NCBI GenBank assembly: GCA_020650975.1
Contig: JAIPMN010007394.1
Location: 1-64,000, forward strand
Direction: 5' to 3'
Length of the DNA stretch: 64,000 bases
Source: Apostichopus californicus
Lineage: Eukaryota > Echinodermata > Holothuroidea > Aspidochirotida > Stichopodidae
In this document: piece by piece, positions 1 through 12,300 of the stretch
Numbering within the stretch: position 1 is the stretch's first letter
Layout: each line of letters opens with the position of its first letter
Translations under genes and position numbers: made by a program
Notes under the pieces: generated by a model
What the model was told of the DNA's origin: nothing
Databases searched by the model: none
Seen by the model: only the letters and a program-made list of their open reading frames with translations

Positions 1-55
1 CAATATGGAATTGTAACATGCTGATATCGAATTGTAACATGTTGATATCGAATTG
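1..55. repeat. Short tandem repeat at the window edge
   Basis: About two and a half copies of a 23-24 bp unit (GAATTGTAACATG followed by YTGATATC) run from the first base. The array may continue to the left of the window. No gene is attached to it. Confidence 0.6.
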
Positions 56-1469
56 GACACTTCACTTTCTTTTTCGACATTTATGGAACGTTTGGCTCTC
101 CGTATCACTGTATAGTTCAAAGGTCAGATACAAATAACCTGGAATTAATAATGACGAAACACTATACGCAAGAGTTTAATTAAATTAAATTTTAACAAAG
201 ATTATCTATTCCCTCTAAGAACCTACTAATGCAAAATGCGCAACACATTCTGGCACGGCCACCAATCAACACTGGAACACTCCTTTAACACTTTAGGTGC
301 GTTATAATACGGTAATAGGCCTATAACCGAACGGTCATTCACTCATAAGGTTTATTATCTTACTTCACTATAAGCACTTCCAAAAGTAGAAACAGTGGAA
401 TGAAAAGTTTTTATCGAACCGATAACGAAGCAGAAATGTTGCCGACGGATTAAATGGACCGATGCCGAGAAGATTAGCGTGGTATGCCCTCAAAACTTAA
501 ACTACGTTCAAAAAGGAATAAATTACATGGAGAGGAAAGAAACAAGATATGTATAAATATATTGGGCGAACAAAATCATTAAAGCCTAAATTGAGTAAAT
601 TACGCCATTATTGTTGGCATTTTGTTTCTTGTAATTTAAGTTAACTTTCCATGCCGAGCTCGGACTAACATAAAACTCGTGCACATTTCTGAACTGAAAC
701 TTTTATATTTACCTATAGCTATGTAACAAAAATTTTCAAAATAGCCATGTCACTGACGCTATATATGTAAACCGAGGGATCGCTTCACTTAAACTACTTG
801 AAAAGGATGTTTCTTAAACTTGATGCATCGTAAGTCATTTCTTGGGGCACGTTTATGCGTTTATTTTGATGTACATCGCTTTCTTAAAAAAAAAGAATAA
901 ACGCCATCAACTTAAGATGAGACGAAATAATTTATTGCCTTTTATGGTATTAAGTATTTGACAGCCGGTTAATTCTGTCGCTTTCATGCTGTATGACGAA
1001 AGCTTTCCGCTGTCAAAAAAAAGCATCGTTGTTTTTTTACGGCTATTTTATTTATTTATTTTTTTGCTAAGGGCATTTGTTACTAAAGTATACACTTCAT
1101 TTATGTATCTATTATGCAGATTCTCTCTGTTTTGTTGTAAATATGGGAATCTTTCTTTACTAAAGGAAGAAGGTTATGAGGTGGCATGCCTATTAAGATC
1201 TGCTCAAACTTATAATGATAATAATTATACAGTGTTCCTTAAATGGAAGATATTCTATAGTTTGGTGTGTCGACTGTAGTTTTTTATACAAAATAGTGTA
1301 AGTATTCCATCAAACGAGTTGTAACGCTTGAAACCATCTCGGTCAATATGTTGTGCTTTGCACAATAAAAAAATAATTAATGAAAGTGAAATATAAAAAA
1401 AGGTGAAATTCGATCCCTTGTTTTGCTGATTGGTATTGTCTTTAGTCTAAGCAACCTTTTCAAGCCGAT

Positions 1470-1760
1470 TATTATGATATTAATTATTATAATTATTTTT
1501 TTTATTATTTTTTTTATAATAATTACTATTGTTATTATTATATTATTATATTATTATTGTAATTATTATTATTGTTGTTATTTTTATTATTCTTATTATT
1601 ATTATCATCGATCATCATCATCGTCGTCGTCGTCGTCGTCATCGTCATCGTCGTCGTCGTCATTGTTATTATTTATTATTATTATTATTAGTAGTAGTAG
1701 TAGTATTAGTAGTATGTAGTAGTAGTAGTAGCAGTAGTAGTTAATTTTAATTATTAATAT
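1470..1760. repeat. Compound trinucleotide microsatellite (ATT/GTC/AGT)
   Basis: The tract shifts from ATT-rich to GTC/ATC and then to AGT repeats. It reads open in several frames as poly-Ser, poly-Ile and poly-Asp, which is expected of a trinucleotide array and is not evidence of coding. Confidence 0.9.
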
Positions 1761-2832
1761 TATTTTTATCGTCATCAATGATGACCTTATAGTACTAATC
1801 GATATGTAACTATCAATCCAAGGTAAAACTGAAACTTGCATTCGATATATTGACCTATCGTAGGCCTATATATTGAATCTTACTCCCTTACTAAAGCGTG
1901 GAATTTCATGTGCAGTTTTAATTCTACGTGATAAAGAACAAACTCACCCTTCGTTTTATTTTCTGTTGCTCTCTCGGCGACCATTTTATTACGAACATTG
2001 TAGTCAGTATAGTAATGTGACGTTACGATCGTGATCCATAGAGTGTGACGGGTGTGGTACGGTGGTTACGCACGTAATGACAGCGGTGTTTACCGTAAGT
2101 CTATGTACTGCTTACACACAGCAAAGCTATAGCCTTACCGACATCCCATAAAGATTGTATGCGAGGAATCACGTTAAAAACTTCGTTAACATTTTCCCGT
2201 CAAGAGGGACCATGACACACAGTAAACAAAACAGTAAAATCTTCCAATAGAGAATCCATGTCGAAAATAAACCATTATAACTCGCGGAAAACTCATTTAA
2301 GTCACCAAATATCAGTACTCCCTTATGTAACTATCAGGCTCGGTACCAGGTTAACAATAGGACTCCCGCCACGTGATCATAATGATGGTTATTCATCAAT
2401 TATACAACATCAAAAATGCCTTGAGAATAAGGAACTGATATAACACACGATTTTAAACGTAAAGGTTGAGAAGCCACCAAAAGATATAAGAAACACTATC
2501 ACGTTAAAGCTATATACGAGAAAAGTTACAATGTGTAAGAATTTACACAGTGTCTTAGAAGCTTAGGCTATAGTATACACAACGCCTACTGTACCTAATC
2601 TATACCCAATGCACTACGAATTAACGACATTTGACAACAGCTACTGATTTGCATATAAAAGAATGACAAATTCCTACGCGGAGATAGGCCACAATGTAGA
2701 AAAAGAGGGTCTTAAACTAAATGAAATCCTTCTACAAGTTGCAGATTAGTAAAGGAAACTTAATACCGACCAACGACCTTTGTATATAAATTCATTTCGT
2801 ATTAAGAGGTTCAGAAATAAAATTATTTAATC

Positions 2833-3100
2833 AGGCGGGATTCAGGGGTTGGGTTTGGGGGTGGGGTGAATGTTTCAACCTCACACAAAAATTCCAAAGT
2901 AGACTCACAGCTTTGCACTTGTACCTAATAATAGACCTACTTTATAATCATATTTTAACTTGTAATGCAAGGCCATTTCACGTATAGGTTTTTTTTTCTA
3001 GGGGGATAGACTCCACCCCTCCCTATAGAAGCCGGCTTCTATATTAAAGCCACATGGCCCTCCTTTAAAAAATTCTGGATCCCCATGCACCTGTTCATTT
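2833..3100. mobile_element. MITE-like dispersed element, decayed copy
   Basis: It starts with a degraded GGATTCAG end next to a G-rich run, then CTCACACAAAAATTCC, and finishes near CTGGATCC. The same order of blocks is seen at 14,110-14,355. Ends related to GGATCCAG/CTGGATCC form short terminal inverted repeats, which suggests a non-autonomous DNA transposon. The family is not identified. Confidence 0.5.
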
Positions 3101-3369
3101 ACCTCTATGTTACTTCTTCATTATACCCTGCAACACCCAAAACAGACAAATCGAAGAAATTAGCTAATTAATAAACAAATCAAATTGAATCTCCGTTTTT
3201 ATTGAAAGTTGAGCAAACCTATAAGTTTTCACTCCTTCACTCCTGTATTAGTGCATATGACATCACACAAATCGCAGCCCTTGCGATGGCTGATGCAAGA
3301 TTTAAAAAAAAAAATGGTGTGTGTTGTCTAGGGTCATTGAAGCCGTCTCCCATTTAGGGGCGAGGGTCT

Positions 3370-3585
3370 GGGGATATCCTTTCATAATTATGATTGTTTA
3401 AATTTTAGACGTCAAGTGGTCCATTTCTGAGGCATATTTAGACCATAGATTAGGTGTATAACTGGGTCTACACGCAAGGTCGTGCTTTTGATCTCTTGTG
3501 TGGGGTTGAAAGGGTGGAGGGTGGGGGGGGGGGGTAGGGTGGTGGTACACCTCTAAATCCACCCCTGCCCTGACAAACATTTTGT
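3370..3585. mobile_element. G-rich MITE-like fragment
   Basis: The blocks TTGTGTGGGGTTGAAA, a run of about 12 G and CTAAATCCACCCCTG resemble parts of the elements at 2.8 kb and 14.1 kb, apparently rearranged. Boundaries are approximate. Confidence 0.35.
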
Positions 3586-5081
3586 CTCAACTTATGGGAA
3601 TATAGTTGTTTTCCACTATGGCATCTCTCACGTTCGGGTCACTGTTTTTCCCTAGAATATTTTATTACATTTTTCTTACTTCGACGACCAGAATGGCCAT
3701 TTATAGCCACCGTAGATTTGATATATACGAGATAATATCCTTCTGGTAACAATCTTGATCAATCAGTTCACTGACCTTTGTCGATTGACTTGACTTGATT
3801 GAAAGGATTTGCCAGAAACAAGCAAACTTTTTTTTCCAATCTCATTCGATGTGCTGGCTGAATACGCCTGTCCTAAATCCTGACGGAGTCAATTATCTCC
3901 GTAGATTTCTTAATCTTAGCTTGTCAACGGTTTTCTCGGATGTCGAGATCAAAATAAAACAAGACAATTTAACATCACCGTAAATCTTCTCCCACCCCTA
4001 AAAATGCTTACGGCGTGAATAGTAAAAATTCTCGATTGTATTAAATATAAAATATGAAAAAAAGCTTCTCCCACGTTCGTGGTCGTAAAAATAACTGCCT
4101 GAATATTAATATTATTATCATTATTATTATTATTGTATACGTTTTGTCAACTTGTGTAACGAGAGACAACAGGATACAATAAACTTGATTTGCTGACAGC
4201 TTGTCCGTTAGTCTTAAAAAGGTTTTATTAGAAATTACACAGTAAGTTCATATCGAGGCTAACATTTACCTTAATATGTGTAATCTGTATAGCAGAAAAG
4301 ATAATTATGTATGAAAAAATATTTGTGTTTTTTTGTAATACTTTTCGGAACGATAGTTCGATGGATTTTTCTTCATGGTCATCTGTCTTATATCTTTTAT
4401 TGGGCAATTGCCTTTGTACATGTTCGTCGCTTTTTTGTTGTTGAGATAACTCGTGAAACTCTGAAAAACTATATCTGGTTTATAGGAAAATTTTCTTCCA
4501 ATTAATGTAAAACGGAAGTTCTTATCCAAAAGGGTAAATGATATCTTTTCTTTTGTGCAATTATGATATTCTTCATTGTCTTCATTATTTTGACGCTGTT
4601 AATGTTATTTGTGTATATATTGCATGTACATATATAGATATAAATATAAATAAATATGTAAATATATATCGGTCATTAAAGGGTGTGAAGACTCGCGCAT
4701 AAAGAAACGTCTAATGCCGGTAATATGACCTAGTTTCGAATGAGGTGTAACAGAAGTGTTAGACACCACCATCGATCCCGGAAATACACACACAGCTTGC
4801 TACCGTCGGTAGGTAGACACTAGTGTACAGTCAGTACATACAGCTGCGGTCAATACCCACAGCACAGTGTACAAACGATACGGCGTTGGACATTTCAGGT
4901 CCAGCTAAAGTTAACAAGGTATCACGTTTCATTACTGTCTGCATTTTGTAGCGACAAGAGAAAAACTTCACTTGCAAGCAACGGAAAGTTAACTTTTTAA
5001 AGATGGCGGCACGCTGTTTGGGGCGAGTCTTCAATGCCTTCAAATGATAGTGGTTAACTATTTCTTCTTTTCTATTCTCAG

Positions 5082-5274
5082 ATCGTTCTAACTCTCACCC
5101 AATTCGGTTATCGAGTGCCTGAGTTGTTTGCGGTATATGCCTTGATGAGTACGATATTAAACGGTTTATTCAATCCAATCGTTTACTGTGCTCTCAGCAA
5201 GCAATACCGAGACGGTTATTTGGTCATCGCAAGTGGTTTCATCAAAGGATGTTGCCTCTACATCCATTGCGCTG
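5082..5274 (+). CDS. Class A (rhodopsin-like) GPCR, exon with TM7 and helix 8
   Basis: The exon follows a pyrimidine-rich AG acceptor at 5080-5081 and ends at a GTAAG donor. If the donor is not used, the frame runs on to a stop at 5297. Translation gives a hydrophobic TM7 containing NPIVY (the NPxxY motif), then KQYRDGY as the start of helix 8, then a Cys pair (GCCLY) that could be palmitoylated. These are hallmarks of rhodopsin-like receptors. TM7 lacks the retinal-binding Lys of opsins at the usual place before NPxxY, so I do not call it an opsin. The ligand and subfamily are unknown. TM1-6 exons were not found in the window, so this is either a partial gene reaching further left or an isolated remnant. 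Confidence 0.65.
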
Positions 5275-5299
5275 GTAAGATTATTTCTGCCCTCTAGAT

Positions 5300-8200
5300 T
5301 TACATGCATGGAATTAATTAAGGAGAGCCCTTCATGAATACCAGATATTAATCACTTTTATATAACCCTATAAAATCGTTATCTTTTATGAATTAATTGA
5401 GAAGTTTGTCCACTTGCAAGAAGTGTTAAAATATTCAGTTGATATACAAGAATCTCAGAAATTTGACTTTATATTTATCGAAAATTGATAAACTTGATTG
5501 CCTTTAAAGTTTGCGATAACATCAACAGATCATAATCTCAAACCAGGAATAGGTATTCAATTAAATTGTGTTGTAAATTTGGCTGCAAATTCCAAAAGAA
5601 TTTGTGAAATGTTAAAAAATGACTACGGTATTTCAAAACATTTCGTATCAGCAAACTACAAACTGTAAATGATTATAAGTTTATGAAATGGATGCATTTT
5701 TGGTTATTTTCCAGGCGAATATTTATCAATATATTAATTAAATTAATTAATAATTTAGAGATTAACCTAGCAATTAAACAACACAAAATTAATACTTAAC
5801 CGTATAAGTCGTGAAAATGCCAGCATTTTGACTTTACTTATAAACGTTTCTATATCTTCATAACTACTTTAATAGATACCTTCGTTAAAGGTACATTTTT
5901 CAGAATGGCGAGTTTATAATGTATTTTCATCTAGTCTTTAAGTATATGATATTGAGATCATATTGTTGTGAATGTACTATTAAATAAAGTATAAAATCTC
6001 TTTGGGTGCACATTATTCGAATCCAGACCTTATAGGCTCCTGATTTCATCCTCCACCCCCGCCTACCCCCCCCCCCGCCTCCTCCCCATCCTTGCATCAA
6101 ATGCCCTGGAATCAATTTTCGTTTGGACGGTTTAGTTTAAGAGACGGGTAAACTTATGACTTTATTTGGCTGTTTTTGTCTTAGAATATAGCGCAATAAA
6201 TCTCATTTTTATGTTTTGTGATAGGATATTTATGTTTGTCACTTCCACCAACAGTAATAGAGGTTGGCCTTTAAAAACCCATTACTTTTTTAATCAAGTT
6301 GTTTAAGAACTTCTTCCCCAAAATCTTTATAAACTTTTCTTTTACAACATATTGAATTCGTTTGTAGGTCATTTTAAAACCTTTCGTGAGGCAAGTGAAG
6401 AAAAGTTCTTAACGAGAAAGAGGAGAGACCAAAACAGATATAGGATGTAAATAAATGGAAAGATGGCTCCAATTATTGGGATAGAAATGTGAAAAAAATA
6501 TTAATCGTGTTCCCCTGGGCTGTATCTTTCCTTATTTACCATCATTTAGTAATATTCGACTAAAAGATTGAATGAAGTTTGTGATCAAGGTAATATATAT
6601 CCTACGGGCCTTAGGCTTGTCGCATGGAGTAAGAAAACTAAGTTAATTTCATATTGTAGCAAAACAGAGACTTTAAGGTTATGGATCACAAACATTGTTC
6701 GTATACAGCCTACACATAGATGGATGGATGGATGGAGGGATGGATGGATGGATGGATGGATGGATGGATAGATGGATGGATGGATGGATGGAAGGATGAA
6801 TGGATGGATGGATGGATGGAAGGATGGAAGGATGGAAGGATGGATGGATAGATGGATGGGTGGATGGAAGGATGGAAGGATGGATGGATAGATGGATGGG
6901 TGGATGGATAGATGGATGGATGGAAGGATGGATGGATGGATGGATGGATGGATGGATGGATGGATGGATGGATGGATGGATGGATGGATGGATGTAAGGA
7001 TGGATGGATAGATGGAAGGATGTAAGGATGGATGGATTGATAGATGGATGGGTGGATGGATGGATTGGTTGGCGGGTGTGGTCGAATGGGCCGGTGGATG
7101 GGAGGGTGGGATCGTAATTGGGTGGGTGGGTGGATGGAAGGTTGGAAAGATGGATGGATGAATGGATGCATGCATGCATACATGAATGGATGTATGGATT
7201 TATGGGCGGATGAGCGGGCGGGCTGGTGTATGGGTGGGTGGATGGGTAGGTGGGTGGGTGGATAGATGGATGGATGGATGGATTGATGGATGGATGGATG
7301 GATGCATGGATGCATGGAAGGATGGAAGGATTTATGGCAGGTCGGGTGGGTTGGGCGGGCCGGTGGATGGGTGGGTGGATGGATGGATGGAATTATAACG
7401 TTTATAACGGATTGTTCAATGTTCATATATTCTATTACAAATATAGCTAACCTTCCTGTGTCTTCGTCAATCAAAATTACGAAAGTGTAGCAATTTGGAA
7501 TATATTTCATAAAATGATTTATTCAATCGGTTATTAGATACGTAACTATTAATTATTACATTAATAAGAAATTTACAGGTTAATCATTAAGACTGTTCAT
7601 AGATCATGTTGCATGCAATGACTTAAAAGGCGCAGAACATTAATGGTAGCCCTGCAAAATAATATACGCAAGGTAAGCATTGTCTTTGAATTGAATGCCA
7701 GTGAAACAATGTTGTCCGACAAGCAGTATATTGGCTAACACGTTTATAGTTCTTTGAACCTTTAACGAGTTATGATCTTTTTACATATGTAGCACTGGTG
7801 TTATATAAATCCCATTGTCCTAGTAACGGCGCTGTAACACTTTCAGAAGAGAAAAAAAATCAGCATCGTATACTTTCAACGTCAGCCAGATTATAGACTT
7901 AGTTACATGTAAGGCTAGCGGGTATCATCGATTGCTTGCAGTGAGCGAGATGCCAAAGAGGTACCAGCATACTCACGAATAAAGAGACCAATATCTTTGC
8001 CTTACATGAAACTGTACAATATGCATCTCATTCATGCTAAGACATAACACAGAGATAATACAGTCAATGGTCGAACTCGCGTAAAACGAATTGACAAAAT
8101 TATGAAGAAAAATACCGTAATTGATCGACAATAAAATGGAGAGATTGGCCTAAATTGTTCTTGGTAAGTTCAATGAGTAATTCGACCTTGACTTCCGCCG

Positions 8201-8373
8201 TCACAGTGTAAGGTAATTACAGTCCGAAACATGTTCAATATCGGTCACTCAATAAAACGTCAATGTTATTGCCACAAAGTTGTCGTTCGCACAAGCTTGA
8301 ACTCCTCTAACTTCGTCAGCATAATTTGTTATCAAATTGTCACCAAATCTCATGGATTTATCAATGTTATATC
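5300..8373. other. Gene-free stretch with tetranucleotide satellite
   Basis: AT-rich sequence without supportable exons. It contains a poly-C/G tract near 6050-6090 and the GGAT array at 6716-7394. Confidence 0.55.
6716..7394. repeat. (GGAT)n tetranucleotide array, about 680 bp
   Basis: Long run of ATGG/GGAT with AAGG, GGGT, TGCA and GCGG variants. Both strands read open (MDGW- or HPSI-type repeats). That follows from the simple repeat and does not mark a gene. Confidence 0.95.
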
Positions 8374-9327
8374 TCATGACAATTTGTCAGATGATGACGG
8401 GATATATTGGCTCACCGAATTAGTAGAATACAAGTCTTGGTTAAGTTTCTTAGTAAGATTCTCGTAATCTCCCCCCTCATCGATTTCTTCATGATCTCTA
8501 CTCGTTCCTGTTTCGGTTCCTAATAGCCAGTCCATTTCCTCTATCATTCGAGGTCCTCCATTGTAAAGTTCCCCTGTTTCGTTCGAGGTAGAATCATCTT
8601 GTACATTAGTAGTTTGGTTAGGATCGTCTGACGTAGTCCCGCTTAGCATTTGTCTAATTCTTGAGAAACCCGAATATATCGTTTCAAAGCCTGGAATACG
8701 AAAAGTCCAAACACCGTTGTCCGATGGATTCAGATTCTCGTTGCTGGCTGTATATGATACTGATGGTACTTGGCTAGTAGGCCTTGGGTCCAATGGCACC
8801 CATTTCCCTGTTAAATTAACCCCTGGAGATCCTTCAGAAGAAATTTTGTCCCATATGGCGTTCGATGAAATTACTTGATTGTCTATCGAACTCGTCGATT
8901 CAGTTTTGCTTTCCAAATCACTTTTATTAGTTTCGGCGCTTTCTGGTGGCGCTTGGTGTTTGTAGCTTGCTTTTCCAATGATGTTCGTCTTGATTTGAGT
9001 GAGTAAATTAGACGAATTTACAGACAACATGTTCTCATTTCTTTCGCGTAACTCAGACCCAACGGCTAAAAATTTCTCCAGTTCATTTTTCGAAATGTTG
9101 AAAAAATTGGCTAGGTTTCCCAAGGTCGCATTTGGCGGTATGTTCATGACGGTATCTCGAATGTTGATTTTATCTCGACTAGAGCATTCGTGACCATTGC
9201 ACAGCTGTTTATTTAAATGAATCCATTCCAAGTAAAATGATGATATGCCCGCTGACGCTAACAGGATAACGAAAACCATGTACATATTTTTACGGCAAAA
9301 TCTAAAGATTCGTTGTGAAAATTCCAT
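8374..9327 (-). CDS. Putative type II membrane protein, 317 aa, unknown family
   Basis: Intact single-exon frame of 317 residues. I start at the ATG at 9327 (A at -3, G at +4). The longer in-frame extension begins at a GTG. A short basic tail (RIFRFCRKN, about residues 5-14) is followed by one hydrophobic segment (about 15-37) and a long polar Ser/Thr/Asn-rich region with seven N-glycosylation sequons, including NAT, NIS, NSS, NLT, NQT and NET. This is the layout of a signal-anchored Golgi or plasma-membrane protein with a luminal stem. I see no glycosyltransferase or sulfotransferase catalytic motif. A GTGAGC inside the frame near 8415 could be a splice donor, in which case this would be a first exon only. 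Function is unknown, but the length and biased composition make a real gene likely. Confidence 0.6.
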   Translation of the reverse strand: MEFSQRIFRFCRKNMYMVFVILLASAGISSFYLEWIHLNKQLCNGHECSSRDKINIRDTVMNIPPNATLGNLANFFNISKNELEKFLAVGSELRERNENMLSVNSSNLLTQIKTNIIGKASYKHQAPPESAETNKSDLESKTESTSSIDNQVISSNAIWDKISSEGSPGVNLTGKWVPLDPRPTSQVPSVSYTASNENLNPSDNGVWTFRIPGFETIYSGFSRIRQMLSGTTSDDPNQTTNVQDDSTSNETGELYNGGPRMIEEMDWLLGTETGTSRDHEEIDEGGDYENLTKKLNQDLYSTNSVSQYIPSSSDKLS

Positions 9328-12300
9328 TTTAGCTGTTACTTTCCTGGTTAAACTTTGTATGCAAACGAATGACTTCAACACAAGGAATTATACGAACATC
9401 AACTGAGAAGGAAACATATACACTGACTGAGTTAGCTTGAACAAACTAACATTATACACTGGGAGTTAAGCTTGCAAAGTTGATTCATGAATATTTATGA
9501 GGTACGACTGACCCAAAATTTCTCTTAAGTGTTATTTTGCCTGTTATTGTTGTTTGAGACCCCCGGACCTTGGTTCTTTAGAAAGACGTACATCCATTTT
9601 CAATAGGTCTAAGTGTTGACAATTGGCTTCATTATTCACTGCGGAGATGTTTCAATGATACTCAAAATCAAAAGAGGAAGAAAAAGTAAAGAGAAAAAGA
9701 GAGAGAGATGTGATTCACGGGTTTGTTTGGTCAACTTTTAGTCCTGAACCCTCTCATCTTTCGAGGTCGGAAAATCCTTACGTTATACCTCAACACACTC
9801 GCCAATTTGGGAGAATGATTGTGTATACCAGGGACTTGTTTGGCCGGCTCCCTGTTTTTATCACAGATATGTGATGTAATTCTAATATTTTAATAAATAT
9901 TAGTCAAGACAAATAGTTGGTAATTGCGTAATAAGTGGGCGTGGCCAACCCAACCTCACCCCTGCTTATATCTCAACCACTTGAATTTTGGTTACTTCTG
10001 AGTCGTAAATTGAGTCGGAATTCTTTTATTATATCGATTTGCAAAAGTATATAATATAAACAATAACATTGCTTCCGCATGAGTTTGCATTCAAATGTTA
10101 CCGTAATCACCTTAAAATTCACTTAAAAGGATAAATTTATGGCATTTTGTTACCAAACTGGTCCCATTCTCAGCCTTCAGATAGGCTACTCTCAGTGTAC
10201 AAACTTTGGCCACGGTATAGTTTATATCCGCGATTCTCTGCAACTAATGTAGCACGTGATCTTAGGTCCATAACAACAGTGTAAAAGAAACATACCATAA
10301 CTAATGCACACATTCGGGTGTACAACAATAAATGTTGTTAACCATTATATGTTACATTATACAGTTCGTTAGGTGACCATGATTTCCGCGACCTTCGATA
10401 AGTTATGTTTACCTTCTTGGAGGCTGTACCGGAGATATGTAGTAGGTCCCTGGATTTTGGCAAGGAACCAAACTTATGCAAAATTCCATAGAATCCAAGG
10501 AAATGCCAAACGACTTTGCAAACAAGTTGTATTTTCCGTTCTTTTGTTAAAAGAATCCGTTTGAATGTGAAATAACTAACATCATACCCTTGGCAGGCTT
10601 CGAAAAGCTTTTCGTGTCTTTGGCCAGGCAGACAGGGCTGTCTTGTTTTGATACTTCGACGTCTTTTGACTGTAAGATAAAGTGTAGTATATGTTCCCTG
10701 TCTATAGGGGAATCATAATACACACCTGACGATGATCACACAGTAACAGTCTCGATGCAAGGGGACTGGGGTTGAGAGCGGATCAGTCGTTTGGTTTTTC
10801 GTGCCCAGATTTTTCTTGAGTGACATTTCTTAAGAAAGTACTCGAGGTCCAAATCAGCAAATTTAGCCTGTATAGTCTGAAATTGAGTTGTTTTTACTGT
10901 AGTTGAAGGCCTGGATTTAGTATATGGAAGCTTAAGTTGCGTGTGTAGTTATCCGTGGTTATAATAGTCATCAGAAGATTAGTTCAGTTGGTGCTGAAGT
11001 TGAAATTGTGAAAATTGTGAAATTGATGAAGTTATGATAAAACTTCTGTTATATATGATAAAACTTCTGTTATATATTAAAACCCTTCTTCTTCTTCTCT
11101 CTTTCAGTGTTTTTATTCACTACACCGAAGTCAAACCAAAATCATAAAATAATTGAAGATGGAGAGTCTAACACCGCAACAGGGCACGTCTTAGATTTAC
11201 CCCTGAGAGAAACCAGGCTGTAGCAAGGCTATGAGAGAACGACTGGTGATACGAGGCTATACTTAATAATGAAAAATAAAAAAAAAAATTATTAAAGGAG
11301 CAATTCCGAGGGAATGCGACCAGACGTCGTGGATTAAATAAAGTATTTTAAATATACAAAAAGAAGAAGCTTTAACAAAGAAAATAATTAGCTAACTTTG
11401 TTTTTAAATGTACCTTAAACCTATTTTTATAGAATGTTTGGCTATTTAATTTATTACATGGTACACAGATTGTAGACATTTCTGTAATTAATGTTTCTAA
11501 ATGCTTATTTAATATGCAAAATTAATATATTTTACGGAAGGAAGAGTAATTATATTGTTTTACCATAAAATTAAAGGTTCCTTTAAACCATATTATTAGA
11601 AAGTCAGTTTTCTGTTTCTTTAAAATGGATTCTTCAAACTCTAACATAAAATATAAATCTTCTGTAAAATATCGAGGAATCTGGTGATAAGCTCTTTCAA
11701 CTTGGTGCAAAAGATATAAATATTTAAGCTGGAGTATGAAGCAAAAAATCATAGGGTGTTTGATATCCTCAATAAAACCAAATGACTTTTATACAAGTGT
11801 TATATTAATATTTATAGTTCCGTACTTTATCTTTGGGTTCTATTGCCATGGATCATATGTATTTATTATGTATTATTTTCCACAGTTTGATAAAAGTGTG
11901 AAAAAAAGAAGATGAAAATTGAAACTTCTAACCTGAACAATTTGCTCCAAAGAACGGATAACTAGCACGACTAGATGTTCCAATCACCGAGTTCCACGAC
12001 CTCAGGACTACACCCCTTCCAATTGAAAATCCTGCCCCCCCCCCCCCACGGTACTGCCATACATTACTAGAAGTTCATGTGATTTGTCGAAAACATGTCT
12101 GTCACATTTACTTCTAGTTGATGTATATGAAACTTTGTGGATTCATGTATAAACATATCTGCACAATTTACCCCTCCTTTCCACCTCCCGGCATCCAACT
12201 TCCCACCCCTCCTAGTGAAGTGAAAATGTTCCCGAGCCACGTTTTTATTACTCTCTTCTGTTTCATATAGTAGCCCTGATGGTGGACAGATATAATATTG

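Larger units (their letters stand above)
56..5081. other. Gene-free stretch, AT-rich intergenic or intronic DNA
   Basis: I find no coding exon that I can support here. It holds the trinucleotide array near 1.5-1.75 kb, two G/C-rich MITE-like copies (about 2.83-3.10 kb and 3.37-3.58 kb) and otherwise AT-rich sequence. Short open frames are low-complexity or chance. The missing upstream exons of the GPCR that ends near 5.28 kb could lie here or to the left, but I could not identify them. Confidence 0.5.

Noticed and set aside
6585-7510. Long open frames of His/Pro/Ser/Ile or Met/Asp/Gly/Trp repeats
   Set aside because: They are translations of the GGAT array in several frames on both strands, with no splice sites, unbiased flanks or homology.
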